A stretch of DNA of 64,000 bases from Protula sp. h YS-2021 (lineage: Eukaryota; Annelida; Polychaeta; Sabellida; Serpulidae): assembly GCA_949752745.1 (NCBI GenBank), contig OX457025.1, positions 53,725,869 through 53,789,868 of the forward strand, given 5' to 3'. This document shows positions 20,018 through 29,079 of this stretch, one piece after another. The notes beneath the pieces were generated by a model. It did no database searches. It was not told where the DNA came from and saw nothing but the letters and a program-made list of their open reading frames with translations. Each line of letters opens with the position of its first letter. The stretch's first letter is position 1. The position numbers and the translations under genes were made by a program.

Positions 20018-21004
20018 TTAGGACAAGGCGTTTTGAACGTTTGATCCCATGGTTTTTGCACAATCCAGGCGTAGACTCAGAGGGACGTCAGTGTATCGCG
20101 TGTAGGACTCCGGTGTCCAGTCTCCTTGGCTCTTAATCACTTGCGGTGGCAGCCCACAGGCAAGAGCAAAGGTAGCCCCGGCTCGTCGTAGGCTATGGCC
20201 GCTGTAGGCTGAGTCATCTAGCCCAACAGCACGCAGTTTGCATTTCAGCATCGACGAGAACGCTGCGTGGGAGAGAGGGACGGTGGAGTCCGGGGTTCTG
20301 TAGGAGAAAAGCGCCGCTTTACCATGTGCGGGCGAAAGGCGGAGGTGGTGTTTTAACGCTGCAGTGGGGCATACTGTAGACTGCTCTACCTCTGGGATTG
20401 GGATGACGAGGGCTCGTGAAAAGTTGCGAAGTGTTTTGGTGCGTTTTACGTGAACTAGGGCGCCATCTGCACACAGCGTTACGTCATCACGGCAGAGGTC
20501 AGTTCTACAGTCGTGGCTAGTCTGGGTACGGGATAGCAGCGAGGACTTGCGCAGAAAGGTAAAGAAGCCCATGAGACAAGCAGCCCAGAAGCAGGCCTCT
20601 AATGGTTGCGAGAGGTCGAGAACTTCTCGGACGCGCTGCAAGATATCCAGCGAGAGCGGTAGTTTCTGTCGGGGTGGCGTACCTTTCTGCGTGTCGATTC
20701 CTTTCAATAGCGTCTTCACGAAGTGGTTATTCTCAATGGGGTTCGTGTAACCCAGCTCCAAGTGGAGTAGGCGAACTGCGGCGAGATAGCATCTCACGGA
20801 CTGGGGTTTCAGGGATCGGCTGAGAAAACACGCGTAACGGAGCACGGTCGTAGTTTCTGCGGGGGCTGGGCGCATCCTAAAGGCTTGGCAGAAGGCCAGG
20901 TAAGACTTCAGCTGAGCCGAGTACGTTTCACGAGTGCTTTCTGCTAGGGCTGCTCTGCGGAATTGGGCCACTTCGTTGTCCAAAATTTGTGTCTCCCGTA
21001 CCAC
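20018..21004 (-). CDS. tyrosine recombinase (integrase) of copy 2
   Basis: 328 codons from a GTG. An N-terminal SAM-like region (residues 12-115) precedes the catalytic domain with R152 (FLRKSS), H270-R273 (HSLRR), W296 and Y304 (YTRYTDV). This enzyme replaces the DDE integrase and inserts a circular DNA form by site-specific-type recombination. The frame overlaps the end of RT/RNase H by at least 61 bp in another phase, and no ATG lies near the start. Confidence 0.93.
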   Translation of the reverse strand: MVRETQILDNEVAQFRRAALAESTRETYSAQLKSYLAFCQAFRMRPAPAETTTVLRYACFLSRSLKPQSVRCYLAAVRLLHLELGYTNPIENNHFVKTLLKGIDTQKGTPPRQKLPLSLDILQRVREVLDLSQPLEACFWAACLMGFFTFLRKSSLLSRTQTSHDCRTDLCRDDVTLCADGALVHVKRTKTLRNFSRALVIPIPEVEQSTVCPTAALKHHLRLSPAHGKAALFSYRTPDSTVPLSHAAFSSMLKCKLRAVGLDDSAYSGHSLRRAGATFALACGLPPQVIKSQGDWTPESYTRYTDVPLSLRLDCAKTMGSNVQNALS

Positions 21005-22617
21005 TCCTGGAACAAACGACGCATAGCAATTGGTGACATGTGGTGCCGGAGGTCAGCGAGCGGGACGTGGCCGAATGCATACGTGGCATGTGGAAGGCTG
21101 GATAGTCGCGAAATGGCATCCGGGAGCTTATTAAGTTTCGTGTTTACGTAGGCGGCACATATTTTAATGTCAAACTTAACGCATAATATTAGTATTTCGC
21201 ATAAAACATCGGACGCAATAGTGTTTCTAATTCTTCCTCGGTTAAGGGCATAAAGGGTTGCTTTATTATCCGAATATAGTTGAACCGTCTTAGAAGCGCA
21301 GAACGGTGCCCAGCGGCGCAGCGCCAAAAGAACAGCAGCTAGTTCTTTCGTATTTATGTCGCAATCATTGATGGCGGGCATATCCGTGGCGAAGTTGCAA
21401 TAGAGCCAGTCTATGGCTCTATTGTGGCAAACGACCGCTGCGCCTGCAGCAGTCGGGCTTGCGTCTGTGGCAATGTGAAAGGCGCGATCGGGCACATCCC
21501 TTTGGGAGGAAAAGCGAGATGTACCGTTGAATGAGGCGCAAAGCACATTAAGCAGTAGTAAGTCTCGGCGAGTGTCCGTAGTGATACGGGTGCGGTGGTT
21601 AGGGCGACGTAGTGACGTCATAAGAACGATTAGACGACGCATGGCCGGACGTATGACACTGACAACACGTCCGACCCAGTTCAGTTTCCCCAGCAGGCTC
21701 TGGAGGTCGCGTTTTGAGAGCCGTCTGTTGTCGGGACTTGCGTAGTGGGAGAGAAGGGTTTGGACTTCGCATAGCTTATCCGTGGGAATTGACAGCGTGC
21801 AGTCGGTGGAGTCGATAGTTACTCCGAGAAACGTTAGTCTGCGCGTAGGGGAGATGCATTTCTCCCAGTTGATTGCGAAACCAAGCGACCGGAGGAGCCG
21901 TATCAAGCATTGCATTGCCTTGAGCGTGTCGTCAAATGTATCAGCGGTAATAAAAAAGTCATCGAGGTAGCAAATTATTGCTTTTATACCTTGTTTTTTA
22001 AGCATGCGGCAGACACTCTGAGTAATACGATGGAAAATACCAACGCTTAATGAAGCTCCGAAGGGCAAGCGGGTATCTACAAGGTATGTGTGATGTTTAT
22101 TACCCTTAAATTTCCACTTTAAGCCCGTTAGACGTTGGGACGCTTCGCTGAGCGGGACCTGCCGATAAGCTGATTTAAGGTCCACTTTTGCCATAAACGA
22201 GTTTCTACTGACCATATCGGCAGCGATGTCCACGGATGTAAAAACATGTTTGTCGGGGGTGGCGTGGGAGTTGACAGAAAGGCCTTCTGGTTGCGAGCAA
22301 TCGTGAATTAGCCTGATTTCACCGTTTTCTTTGGGTATGGCGGAGAGCGGGGAGACAATGGCCGGTTTTTCTACCACTATTTTATAGCGACCCAGGGCAA
22401 TTTCCTTCTTTATTTCGCTCTCTACCTCATCACGATATTGTCGCTCAGCCACGCGGCTGTTGGGGGCTTCGGCACACTGAATATTTTCCGTGCGAACGTT
22501 AACGATATCGAACCCTTTACGTAATCCGTTGAGAATAAATACCTTGTCCTTATCCGTTTCAAGTTGTCGTTCCCATTCGTCGAGCCGGTCAGACAGTGGG
22601 CTAGAGACGGCGTGCCG
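20944..22617 (-). CDS. RT/RNase H (pol) of copy 2, in frame with gag after TAG
   Basis: Open from the codon after the gag TAG. Numbering from the GTG at 22452 (502 aa), RT has D91 (KVDLKSAYRQ) and YLDD (162-165); RNase H has D330, E370, D395 and D445 (LPDAISR). No methionine occurs until residue 80, past the first RT motifs, so independent initiation would lose part of RT. There is no room for a methyltransferase domain between RNase H and YR, which favours Ngaro over DIRS/PAT. Confidence 0.92.
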   Translation of the reverse strand, partial: RHAVSSPLSDRLDEWERQLETDKDKVFILNGLRKGFDIVNVRTENIQCAEAPNSRVAERQYRDEVESEIKKEIALGRYKIVVEKPAIVSPLSAIPKENGEIRLIHDCSQPEGLSVNSHATPDKHVFTSVDIAADMVSRNSFMAKVDLKSAYRQVPLSEASQRLTGLKWKFKGNKHHTYLVDTRLPFGASLSVGIFHRITQSVCRMLKKQGIKAIICYLDDFFITADTFDDTLKAMQCLIRLLRSLGFAINWEKCISPTRRLTFLGVTIDSTDCTLSIPTDKLCEVQTLLSHYASPDNRRLSKRDLQSLLGKLNWVGRVVSVIRPAMRRLIVLMTSLRRPNHRTRITTDTRRDLLLLNVLCASFNGTSRFSSQRDVPDRAFHIATDASPTAAGAAVVCHNRAIDWLYCNFATDMPAINDCDINTKELAAVLLALRRWAPFCASKTVQLYSDNKATLYALNRGRIRNTIASDVLCEILILCVKFDIKICAAYVNTKLNKLPDAISRLSSLPHATYAFGHVPLADLRHHMSPIAMRRLFQEWYGRHKFWTTKWPNSAEQP

Positions 22618-23625
22618 CTAGTCTCTGTGAGCAATCTCGGGGTGGTTCTGGAAACATTTCAGGCAGGCATGCATGAATCGGCAGTTCAGTAGACTGCAAC
22701 CCCGGCGCGAATTAAAGTTGCGACAAATTTCCGTGCCGTTCGGGGCCCTTGGAGCTTCCACCCTGGGTCTAGCGTGCTGCTTCCGGGTGGATGTTGATTG
22801 GGCGCGAGACGAGAAGCAACATATGCCTAGGAGATACGTATCGTCGTCTCCCCAACGGATTTGCCCCGACGCCACCCGTTGCCGGTATTCGAAATCATAC
22901 CTCATACAGTTGGCTAGCGGGTAATACTCGCACATATCTCCAAACTTTATGCCATAGAGATTGTAGCGATCACGCTCGTCTTCCGTCTCCAGCTGTCCTG
23001 AGCGCTTTAGGGCGCTAAAGATGCGGGCGTGGCCTTTCACCCACTGCTGCCACGTGGTGTCCTCAGGCCTCACGCGTTTCGCCGCGCTCGTCACGATCAC
23101 TTTCGCATCACCGTTCGATGATAACACTGTCTCTGTGCCCTGACTCCCCAGGAAGGATCCACAGAAATCTTGGACAAATAATGGTCGCGTGTTACCTGGG
23201 GTTCTCCCGGTCTGCCATGGGTCGTCGTCCGGGATCTGCGGCTTGTCCACGAGGGAGTCCAGCATGGCTGTCATCGTCTCTGTGTTAAGGCGTGGAAGGT
23301 CATTCAGGGTAGCTGGTGCCGCGTCGCTGCGTAGCCGGGGTCTGTCGGCCGGAAATTTCTCAATGATGTCCGATGTGGGACCGGTACGGGAACTCGCACT
23401 GTCGGACTTTGCGTCCTTAAGGTCTGCGACGGCCGCTAGCAGCATTCTCTCTTGGCCGAGCGAGAGTTTTAGCGCCTTAATGACGACCTTGTCAATGTGC
23501 AGTACACTGTCGATGGAAAAGAATTCCTCGCTCAGGAGAGCGTCGACAGTGGATTCGAGAAGGTTTCTCGACGCAGCCCATTCTTTCAACTCTTTAATTG
23601 CACTGTCGACTTTATCCTTATTCAT
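22618..23625 (-). CDS. Gag-like protein of copy 2 with CCCH zinc finger
   Basis: 335 aa from ATG. The N-terminal two thirds are helical and charged. The C-terminus has C301-x8-C310-x4-C315-x3-H319 followed by C321-x2-C324-x3-H328-x4-H333, as in gag proteins of DIRS/Ngaro elements. It ends in TAG (22618-22620) with the same frame open beyond. It differs from copies 3 and 4 by a few residues, for example I for T in KPQIPDDD. Confidence 0.88.
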   Translation of the reverse strand: MNKDKVDSAIKELKEWAASRNLLESTVDALLSEEFFSIDSVLHIDKVVIKALKLSLGQERMLLAAVADLKDAKSDSASSRTGPTSDIIEKFPADRPRLRSDAAPATLNDLPRLNTETMTAMLDSLVDKPQIPDDDPWQTGRTPGNTRPLFVQDFCGSFLGSQGTETVLSSNGDAKVIVTSAAKRVRPEDTTWQQWVKGHARIFSALKRSGQLETEDERDRYNLYGIKFGDMCEYYPLANCMRYDFEYRQRVASGQIRWGDDDTYLLGICCFSSRAQSTSTRKQHARPRVEAPRAPNGTEICRNFNSRRGCSLLNCRFMHACLKCFQNHPEIAHRD

Positions 23626-23883
23626 TTTTTTGTTTCCTTGCTCTCTCAGTGTTTTTTTTTTTTTTTACAGTTATAGGGGGCTCACTGATTGGCCGTAATT
23701 GAAATTAATGCCCTATTCAGACGGCACTGCTCAGGCAAGATCTTAATTGCAATTAGAGTACTCACGCATATTGATGCCCCAAATCCTAACAATCCCTTGC
23801 ACTAATTGCAATTCAGAGTCCAAGCTTGTCAGCTGTCCGGGTGACGCTTGTTAGGCTTAACAATTGATATCCACAAATTGCAA
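23626..23883 (-). other. partial leader of copy 2
   Basis: Upstream noncoding segment with a T-run (plus strand, about 23650-23666) and several copies of the palindrome AATTGCAATT; one copy (near 23698) is mutated to AATTGAAATT. It is truncated at 23883 where B2 of copy 3 begins. Confidence 0.8.
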
Positions 23884-24574
23884 TTAAAACTTATAGCGTT
23901 CTAGTCTCTAGCCGTTATGGCTGGCAAGACGAATGAGAGAGTGGTTTGGGTACAAATGTTTATTGCCTGACTGCTGAACACATTATGCATAAAACAAACA
24001 TACTTTAAGAAACTGTCCACTAACCAGACTAACATATTCAACATAAAACTGTACTTGTAAACAATTAAACAGGGAAGGGGAAGGGGGATGGAGGTGGGTC
24101 TCTGGAAGCGCTTGCTTGACCAGTGCCTGCTTTGCATTTGTGAGGGGAAGCTTGGAAGAGCCTTGTTATGTACCGTCCGACTTAATCCCTGCACGACTCA
24201 ACGGCCAATAGAACACAGGCATGACAGAAGGTACTCTGGGGCGAGCTCCGCCCCCGAGTTACTGAGTGTGTGCTTCGCTCCCGCCTTGCATGACGGCACG
24301 CTGTAAGCCGAGACGCTCTGTCTACATCTCCGTCTGGCACGCTCCGTCGCTGTCAAGTCGAGTAGCGTGGGGGATTAAGGGGGAAAAGGGGCAGCGCATC
24401 ACCAGAGTTTTAAAATCAAATAACACTTTATTTTTTAATTAAAACTTATAGCGTTCTAGTCTCTAGCCGTTATGGCTGGCAAGACGAATGAGAGAGTGGT
24501 TTGGGTACAAATGTTTATTGCCTGACTGCTGAACACATTATGCATAAAACAAACATACTTTAAGAAACTGTCCA
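23884..24574 (-). repeat. B1-A2-B2 split direct repeats of copy 3
   Basis: B2 23884-24019, A2 24099-24438, B1 24439-24574. B2 is fused to the leader of copy 2 rather than to flanking DNA; the bases TTAA are shared by both partners at the joint. Confidence 0.92.
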
Positions 24575-24631
24575 AATACCCAAACCACGAAGTGTTACTT
24601 GTAGTAGTTAGGACAAGGCGTTTTGGACGTT

Positions 24632-25594
24632 TCATCCCATGGTTTTTGCACAATCCAGACGTAGACTCAGAGGGACGTCAGTGTATCGCGTGTAGGACTC
24701 CGATGTCCAGTCTCCTTGGCTCTTAATCACTTGCGGTGGCAGCCCACAGGCAAGAGCAAAGGTAGCCCCGGCTCGTCGTAGGCTATGGCCGCTGTAGGCT
24801 GAGTCATCTAGCCCAACAGCACGCAGTTTGCATTTCAGCATCGACGAGAACGCTGCGTGGGAGAGAGGGACGGTGGAGTCCGGGGTTCTGTAGGAGAAAA
24901 GCGCCGCTTTACCATGTGCGGGCGAAAGGCGGAGGTGGTGTTTTAACGCTGCAGTGGGGCATACTGTAGACTGCTCTACCTCTGGGATTGGGATGACGAG
25001 GGCTCGTGAAAAGTTGCGAAGTGTTTTGGTGCGTTTTACGTGAACTAGGGCGCCATCTGCACACAGCGTTACGTCATCACGGCAGAGGTCAGTTCTACAG
25101 TCGTGGCTAGTCTGGGTACGGGATAGCAGCGAGGACTTGCGCAGAAAGGTAAAGAAGCCCATGAGACAAGCAGCCCAGAAGCAGGCCTCTAATGGTTGCG
25201 AGAGGTCGAGAACTCCTCGGACGCGCTGCAAGATATCCAGCGAGAGCGGTAGTTTCTGTCGGGGTGGCGTACCTTTCTGCGTGTCGATTCCTTTCAATAG
25301 CGTCTTCACGAAGTGGTTATTCTCAATGGGGTTCGTGTAACCCAGCTCCAAGTGGAGTAGGCGAACTGCAGCGAGATAGCATCTCACGGACTGGGGTTTC
25401 AGGGATCGGCTGAGAAAACACGCGTAACGGAGCACGGTCGTAGTTTCTGCGGGGGCTGGGCGCATCCTAAAGGCTTGGCAGAAGGCCAGGTAAGACTTCA
25501 GCTGAGCCGAGTACGTTTCACGAGTGCTTTCTGCTAGGGCTGCTCTGCGGAATTGGGCCACTTCGTTGTCCAAAATTTGTGTCTCCCGTACCAC
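24632..25594 (-). CDS. tyrosine recombinase of copy 3, 8 residues short
   Basis: Same protein as in copies 2 and 4 with all catalytic residues, but a TGA just after the CAKTMG motif removes the last eight residues. The catalytic Tyr304 is well upstream, so activity may survive. Confidence 0.9.
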   Translation of the reverse strand: MVRETQILDNEVAQFRRAALAESTRETYSAQLKSYLAFCQAFRMRPAPAETTTVLRYACFLSRSLKPQSVRCYLAAVRLLHLELGYTNPIENNHFVKTLLKGIDTQKGTPPRQKLPLSLDILQRVRGVLDLSQPLEACFWAACLMGFFTFLRKSSLLSRTQTSHDCRTDLCRDDVTLCADGALVHVKRTKTLRNFSRALVIPIPEVEQSTVCPTAALKHHLRLSPAHGKAALFSYRTPDSTVPLSHAAFSSMLKCKLRAVGLDDSAYSGHSLRRAGATFALACGLPPQVIKSQGDWTSESYTRYTDVPLSLRLDCAKTMG

Positions 25595-27207
25595 TCCTGG
25601 AACAAACGACGCATAGCAATTGGTGACATGTGGTGCCGGAGGTCAGCGAGCGGGACGTGGCCGAATGCATACGTGGCATGTGGAAAGCTGGATAGTCGCG
25701 AAATGGCATCCGGGAGCTTATTAAGTTTCGTGTTTACGTAGGCGGCACATATTTTAATGTCAAACTTAACGCATAATATTAGTATTTCGCATAAAACATC
25801 GGACGCAATAGTGTTTCTAATTCTTCCTCGGTTAAGGGCATAAAGGGTTGCTTTATTATCCGAATATAGTTGAACCGTCTTAGAAGCGCAGAACGGTGCC
25901 CAGCGGCGCAGCGCCAAAAGAACAGCAGCTAGTTCTTTCGTATTTATGTCGCAATCATTGATGGCGGGCATATCCGTGGCGAAGTTGCAATAGAGCCAGT
26001 CTATGGCTCTATTGTGGCAAACGACCGCTGCGCCTGCAGCAGTCGGGCTTGCGTCTGTGGCAATGTGAAAGGCGCGATCGGGCACATCCCTTTGGGAGGA
26101 AAAGCGAGATGTACCGTTGAATGAGGCGCAAAGCACATTAAGCAGTAGTAAGTCTCGGCGAGTGTCCGTAGTGATACGGGTGCGGTGGTTAGGGCGACGT
26201 AGTGACGTCATAAGCACGATTAGACGACGCATGGCCGGACGTATGACACTGACAACACGTCCGACCCAGTTCAGTTTCCCCAGCAGGCTCTGGAGGTTGC
26301 GTTTTGAGAGCCGTCTGTTGTCGGGACTTGCGTAGTGGGAGAGAAGGGTTTGGACTTCGCATAGCTTATCTGTGGGAATTGACAGCGTGCAGTCGGTGGA
26401 GTCGATAGTCACTCCGAGAAACGTTATTCTGCGCGTAGGGGAGATGCATTTCTCCCAGTTGATTGCGAAACCAAGCGACCGGAGGAGCCGTATCAAGCAT
26501 TGCATTGCCTTGAGCGTGTCGTCAAATGTATCAGCGGTTATAAAAAAGTCATCGAGGTAGCAAATTATTGCTTTTATACCTTGTTTTTTAAGCATGCGGC
26601 AGACACTCTGAGTAATACGATGGAAAATACCAACGCTTAATGAAGCCCCGAAGGGCAAGCGGGTATCTACAAGGTATGTGTGATGTTTATTACCCTTAAA
26701 TTTCCACTTTAAGCCCGTTAGACGTTGGGACGCTTCGCTGAGCGGGACCTGCCGATAAGCTGATTTAAGGTCCACTTTTGCCATAAACGAGTTTCTACTG
26801 ACCATGTCGGCAGCGATGTCCACGGATGTAAAAACATGTTTGTCGGGGGTGGCGTGGGAGTTGACAGAAAGGCCTTCTGGTTGCGAGCAATCGTGAATTA
26901 GCCTGATTTCACCGTTTTCTTTGGGTATGGCGGAGAGCGGGGAGACAATGGCCGGTTTTTCTACCACTACTTTATAGCGACCCAGGGCAATTTCCTTCTT
27001 TATTTCGCTCTCTACCTCATCACGATATTGTCGCTCAGCCACGCGGCTGTTGGGGGCTTCGGCACACTGAATATTTTCCGTGCGAACGTTAACGATATCG
27101 AACCCATTACGTAATCCGTTGAGAATAAATACCTTGTCCTTATCCGTTTCAAGTTGTCGTTCCCATTCGTCGAGCCGGTCAGACAGTGGGCTAGAGACGG
27201 CGTGCCG
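25534..27207 (-). CDS. RT/RNase H (pol) of copy 3, in frame with gag after TAG
   Basis: Same domain content and catalytic residues as copy 2, uninterrupted from the gag TAG at 27208-27210. It has only scattered substitutions (for example V for I in YKVVVEK, N for D in SKRNLQS). Confidence 0.92.
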   Translation of the reverse strand, partial: RHAVSSPLSDRLDEWERQLETDKDKVFILNGLRNGFDIVNVRTENIQCAEAPNSRVAERQYRDEVESEIKKEIALGRYKVVVEKPAIVSPLSAIPKENGEIRLIHDCSQPEGLSVNSHATPDKHVFTSVDIAADMVSRNSFMAKVDLKSAYRQVPLSEASQRLTGLKWKFKGNKHHTYLVDTRLPFGASLSVGIFHRITQSVCRMLKKQGIKAIICYLDDFFITADTFDDTLKAMQCLIRLLRSLGFAINWEKCISPTRRITFLGVTIDSTDCTLSIPTDKLCEVQTLLSHYASPDNRRLSKRNLQSLLGKLNWVGRVVSVIRPAMRRLIVLMTSLRRPNHRTRITTDTRRDLLLLNVLCASFNGTSRFSSQRDVPDRAFHIATDASPTAAGAAVVCHNRAIDWLYCNFATDMPAINDCDINTKELAAVLLALRRWAPFCASKTVQLYSDNKATLYALNRGRIRNTIASDVLCEILILCVKFDIKICAAYVNTKLNKLPDAISRLSSFPHATYAFGHVPLADLRHHMSPIAMRRLFQEWYGRHKFWTTKWPNSAEQP

Positions 27208-28215
27208 CTAGTCTCTGTGAGCAATCTCGGGGTGGTTCTGGAAACATTTCAGGCAGGCATGCATGAATCGGCAGTTTAGTAGACTGCAACCCCGGCGCGA
27301 ATTAAAGTTGCGACAAATTTCCGTGCCGTTCGGGGCCCTTGGAGCTTCCACCCTGGGTCTAGCGTGCTGCTTCCGGGTGGATGTTGATTGGGCGCGAGAC
27401 GAGAAGCAACATATGCCTAGGAGATACGTATCGTCGTCTCCCCAACGGATTTGCCCCGACGCCACCCGTTGCCGGTATTCGAAATCATACCTCATACAGT
27501 TGGCTAGCGGGTAATACTCGCACATATCTCCAAACTTTATGCCGTAGAGATTGTAGCGATCACGCTCGTCTTCCGTCTCCAACTGTCCTGAGCGCTTTAG
27601 GGCGCTAAAGATGCGGGCGTGGCCTTTCACCCACTGCTGCCACGTGGTGTCCTCAGGCCTCACGCGTTTCGCCGCGCTCGTCACGATCACTTTCGCATCA
27701 CCGTTCGACGATAACACTGTCTCTGTGCCCTGACTCCCCAGGAAGGATCCACAGAAATCTTGGACAAATAATGGTCGCGTGTTACCTGGGGTTCTCCCGG
27801 TCTGCCATGGGTCGTCGTCCGGGGTCTGCGGCTTGTCGACGAGGGAGTCCAGCATGGCTGTCATCGTCTCTGTGTTAAGGCGTGGAAGGTCATTCAGGGT
27901 AGCTGGTGCCGCGTCGCTGCGTAGCCGGGGTCTGTCGGCCGGAAATTTCTCAATGATGTCCGATGTGGGACCGGTACGGGAACTCGCACTGTCGGACTTT
28001 GCGTCCTTAAGGTCTGCGACGGCCGCTAGCAGCATTCTCTCTTGGCCGAGCGAGAGTTTTAGCGCCTTAATGACGACCTTGTCAATGTGCAGTACACTGT
28101 CGATGGAAAAGAATTCCTCGCTCAGGAGAGCGTCGACAGTGGATTCGAGAAGGTTTCTCAACGCAGCCCATTCTTTCAACTCTTTAATTGCACTGTCAAC
28201 TTTATCCTTATTCAT
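27208..28215 (-). CDS. Gag-like protein of copy 3
   Basis: 335 aa with the same CCCH and C2H2-like C-terminal zinc clusters and the same terminal TAG followed by CGG. One visible difference is L for S in EWAALRN. Confidence 0.88.
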   Translation of the reverse strand: MNKDKVDSAIKELKEWAALRNLLESTVDALLSEEFFSIDSVLHIDKVVIKALKLSLGQERMLLAAVADLKDAKSDSASSRTGPTSDIIEKFPADRPRLRSDAAPATLNDLPRLNTETMTAMLDSLVDKPQTPDDDPWQTGRTPGNTRPLFVQDFCGSFLGSQGTETVLSSNGDAKVIVTSAAKRVRPEDTTWQQWVKGHARIFSALKRSGQLETEDERDRYNLYGIKFGDMCEYYPLANCMRYDFEYRQRVASGQIRWGDDDTYLLGICCFSSRAQSTSTRKQHARPRVEAPRAPNGTEICRNFNSRRGCSLLNCRFMHACLKCFQNHPEIAHRD

Positions 28216-28739
28216 TTTTTTGTTTCCTTGCTCTCTCAGTGTTTTTTTTATACAGTTATAGGGGGCTCACTGCTTGGCCGTAATTGCAATTAATGCCCTA
28301 TTCAGACGGCACTGCTCAGGCAAGATCTTAATTGCAATTAGAGTACTCACGCATATTGATGCCCCAAATCCTAACAATCCCTTGCACTAATTGCAATTCA
28401 GAGTCCAAGCTTGTCAGCTGTCCGGGTGACGCTTGTTAGGCTTAACAATTGATATCCACAAATTGCAATTAAGAGCTTCAAGTTTATACACAATGTCGCA
28501 TATATCACACTTTTATTTATTGGTTTTTTTTTTATATATACATTTTATTCCCTTTACCTTACGCCCTGTATCAATCGTTATCCTGAAAGCTACTTTAATC
28601 AAATGTAATTATCCTTTGTGTCCTTTTCTGGTTTTCTTTATTATTATATATATATATTTTTTTTAGTTTATTATTATTTTATCCTGAAGGCTAGCTAATA
28701 TTCCATTTGGCTGTGTCTTTCCGTTTTTTTTTCTTTTGC
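28216..28739 (-). other. leader of copy 3
   Basis: Noncoding. 28216-28470 contains a set of AATTGCAATT palindromes; 28470-28739 is AT-rich with T-runs and matches the 58065-58337 segment of copy 4. No ORF is supported. Confidence 0.8.
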
Positions 28740-29079
28740 TCTCTGGAAGCGCTTGCTTGACCAGTGCCTGCTTTGCATTTGTGAGGGGAAGCTTGGAAGA
28801 GCCTTGTTATGTACCGTCCGACTTAATCCCTGCACGACTCAACGGCCAATAGAACACAGGCATGACAGAAGGTACTCTGGGGCGAGCCCCGCCCCCGAGT
28901 TACTGAGTGTGTGCTTCGCTCCCGCCTTGCATGACGGCACGCTGTAAGCCGAGACGCTCTGTCTACATCTCCGTCTGGCACGCTCCGTCGCTGTCAAGTC
29001 GAGTAGCGTGGGGGATTAAGGGGGAAAAGGGGCAGCGCATCACCAGAGTTTTAAAATCAAATAACACTTTATTTTTTAA
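28740..29079 (-). repeat. A1 split direct repeat of copy 3
   Basis: 340-bp partner of A2 at 24099-24438. Its outer end (...TTTTTTAA on the plus strand) abuts satellite AAAATTGG at 29080. Confidence 0.93.

Larger units (their letters stand above)
19294..29079 (-). mobile_element. tandem composite of two YR retrotransposons (copies 2 and 3)
   Basis: Minus-strand order: A1, leader, gag, RT/RNase H, YR, B1-A2-B2 (copy 3), then directly a second leader (partial), gag, RT/RNase H, YR, B1-A2-B2 (copy 2). The 9786-bp composite sits in one satellite position. The flanks ATACGCAG and AAAATTGG are contiguous in intact monomers (for example 31465-31480), with no base gained or lost. Copy 2 has no A1 and lacks about 270 bp of leader; the internal junction is at 23883/23884. 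Confidence 0.92.
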
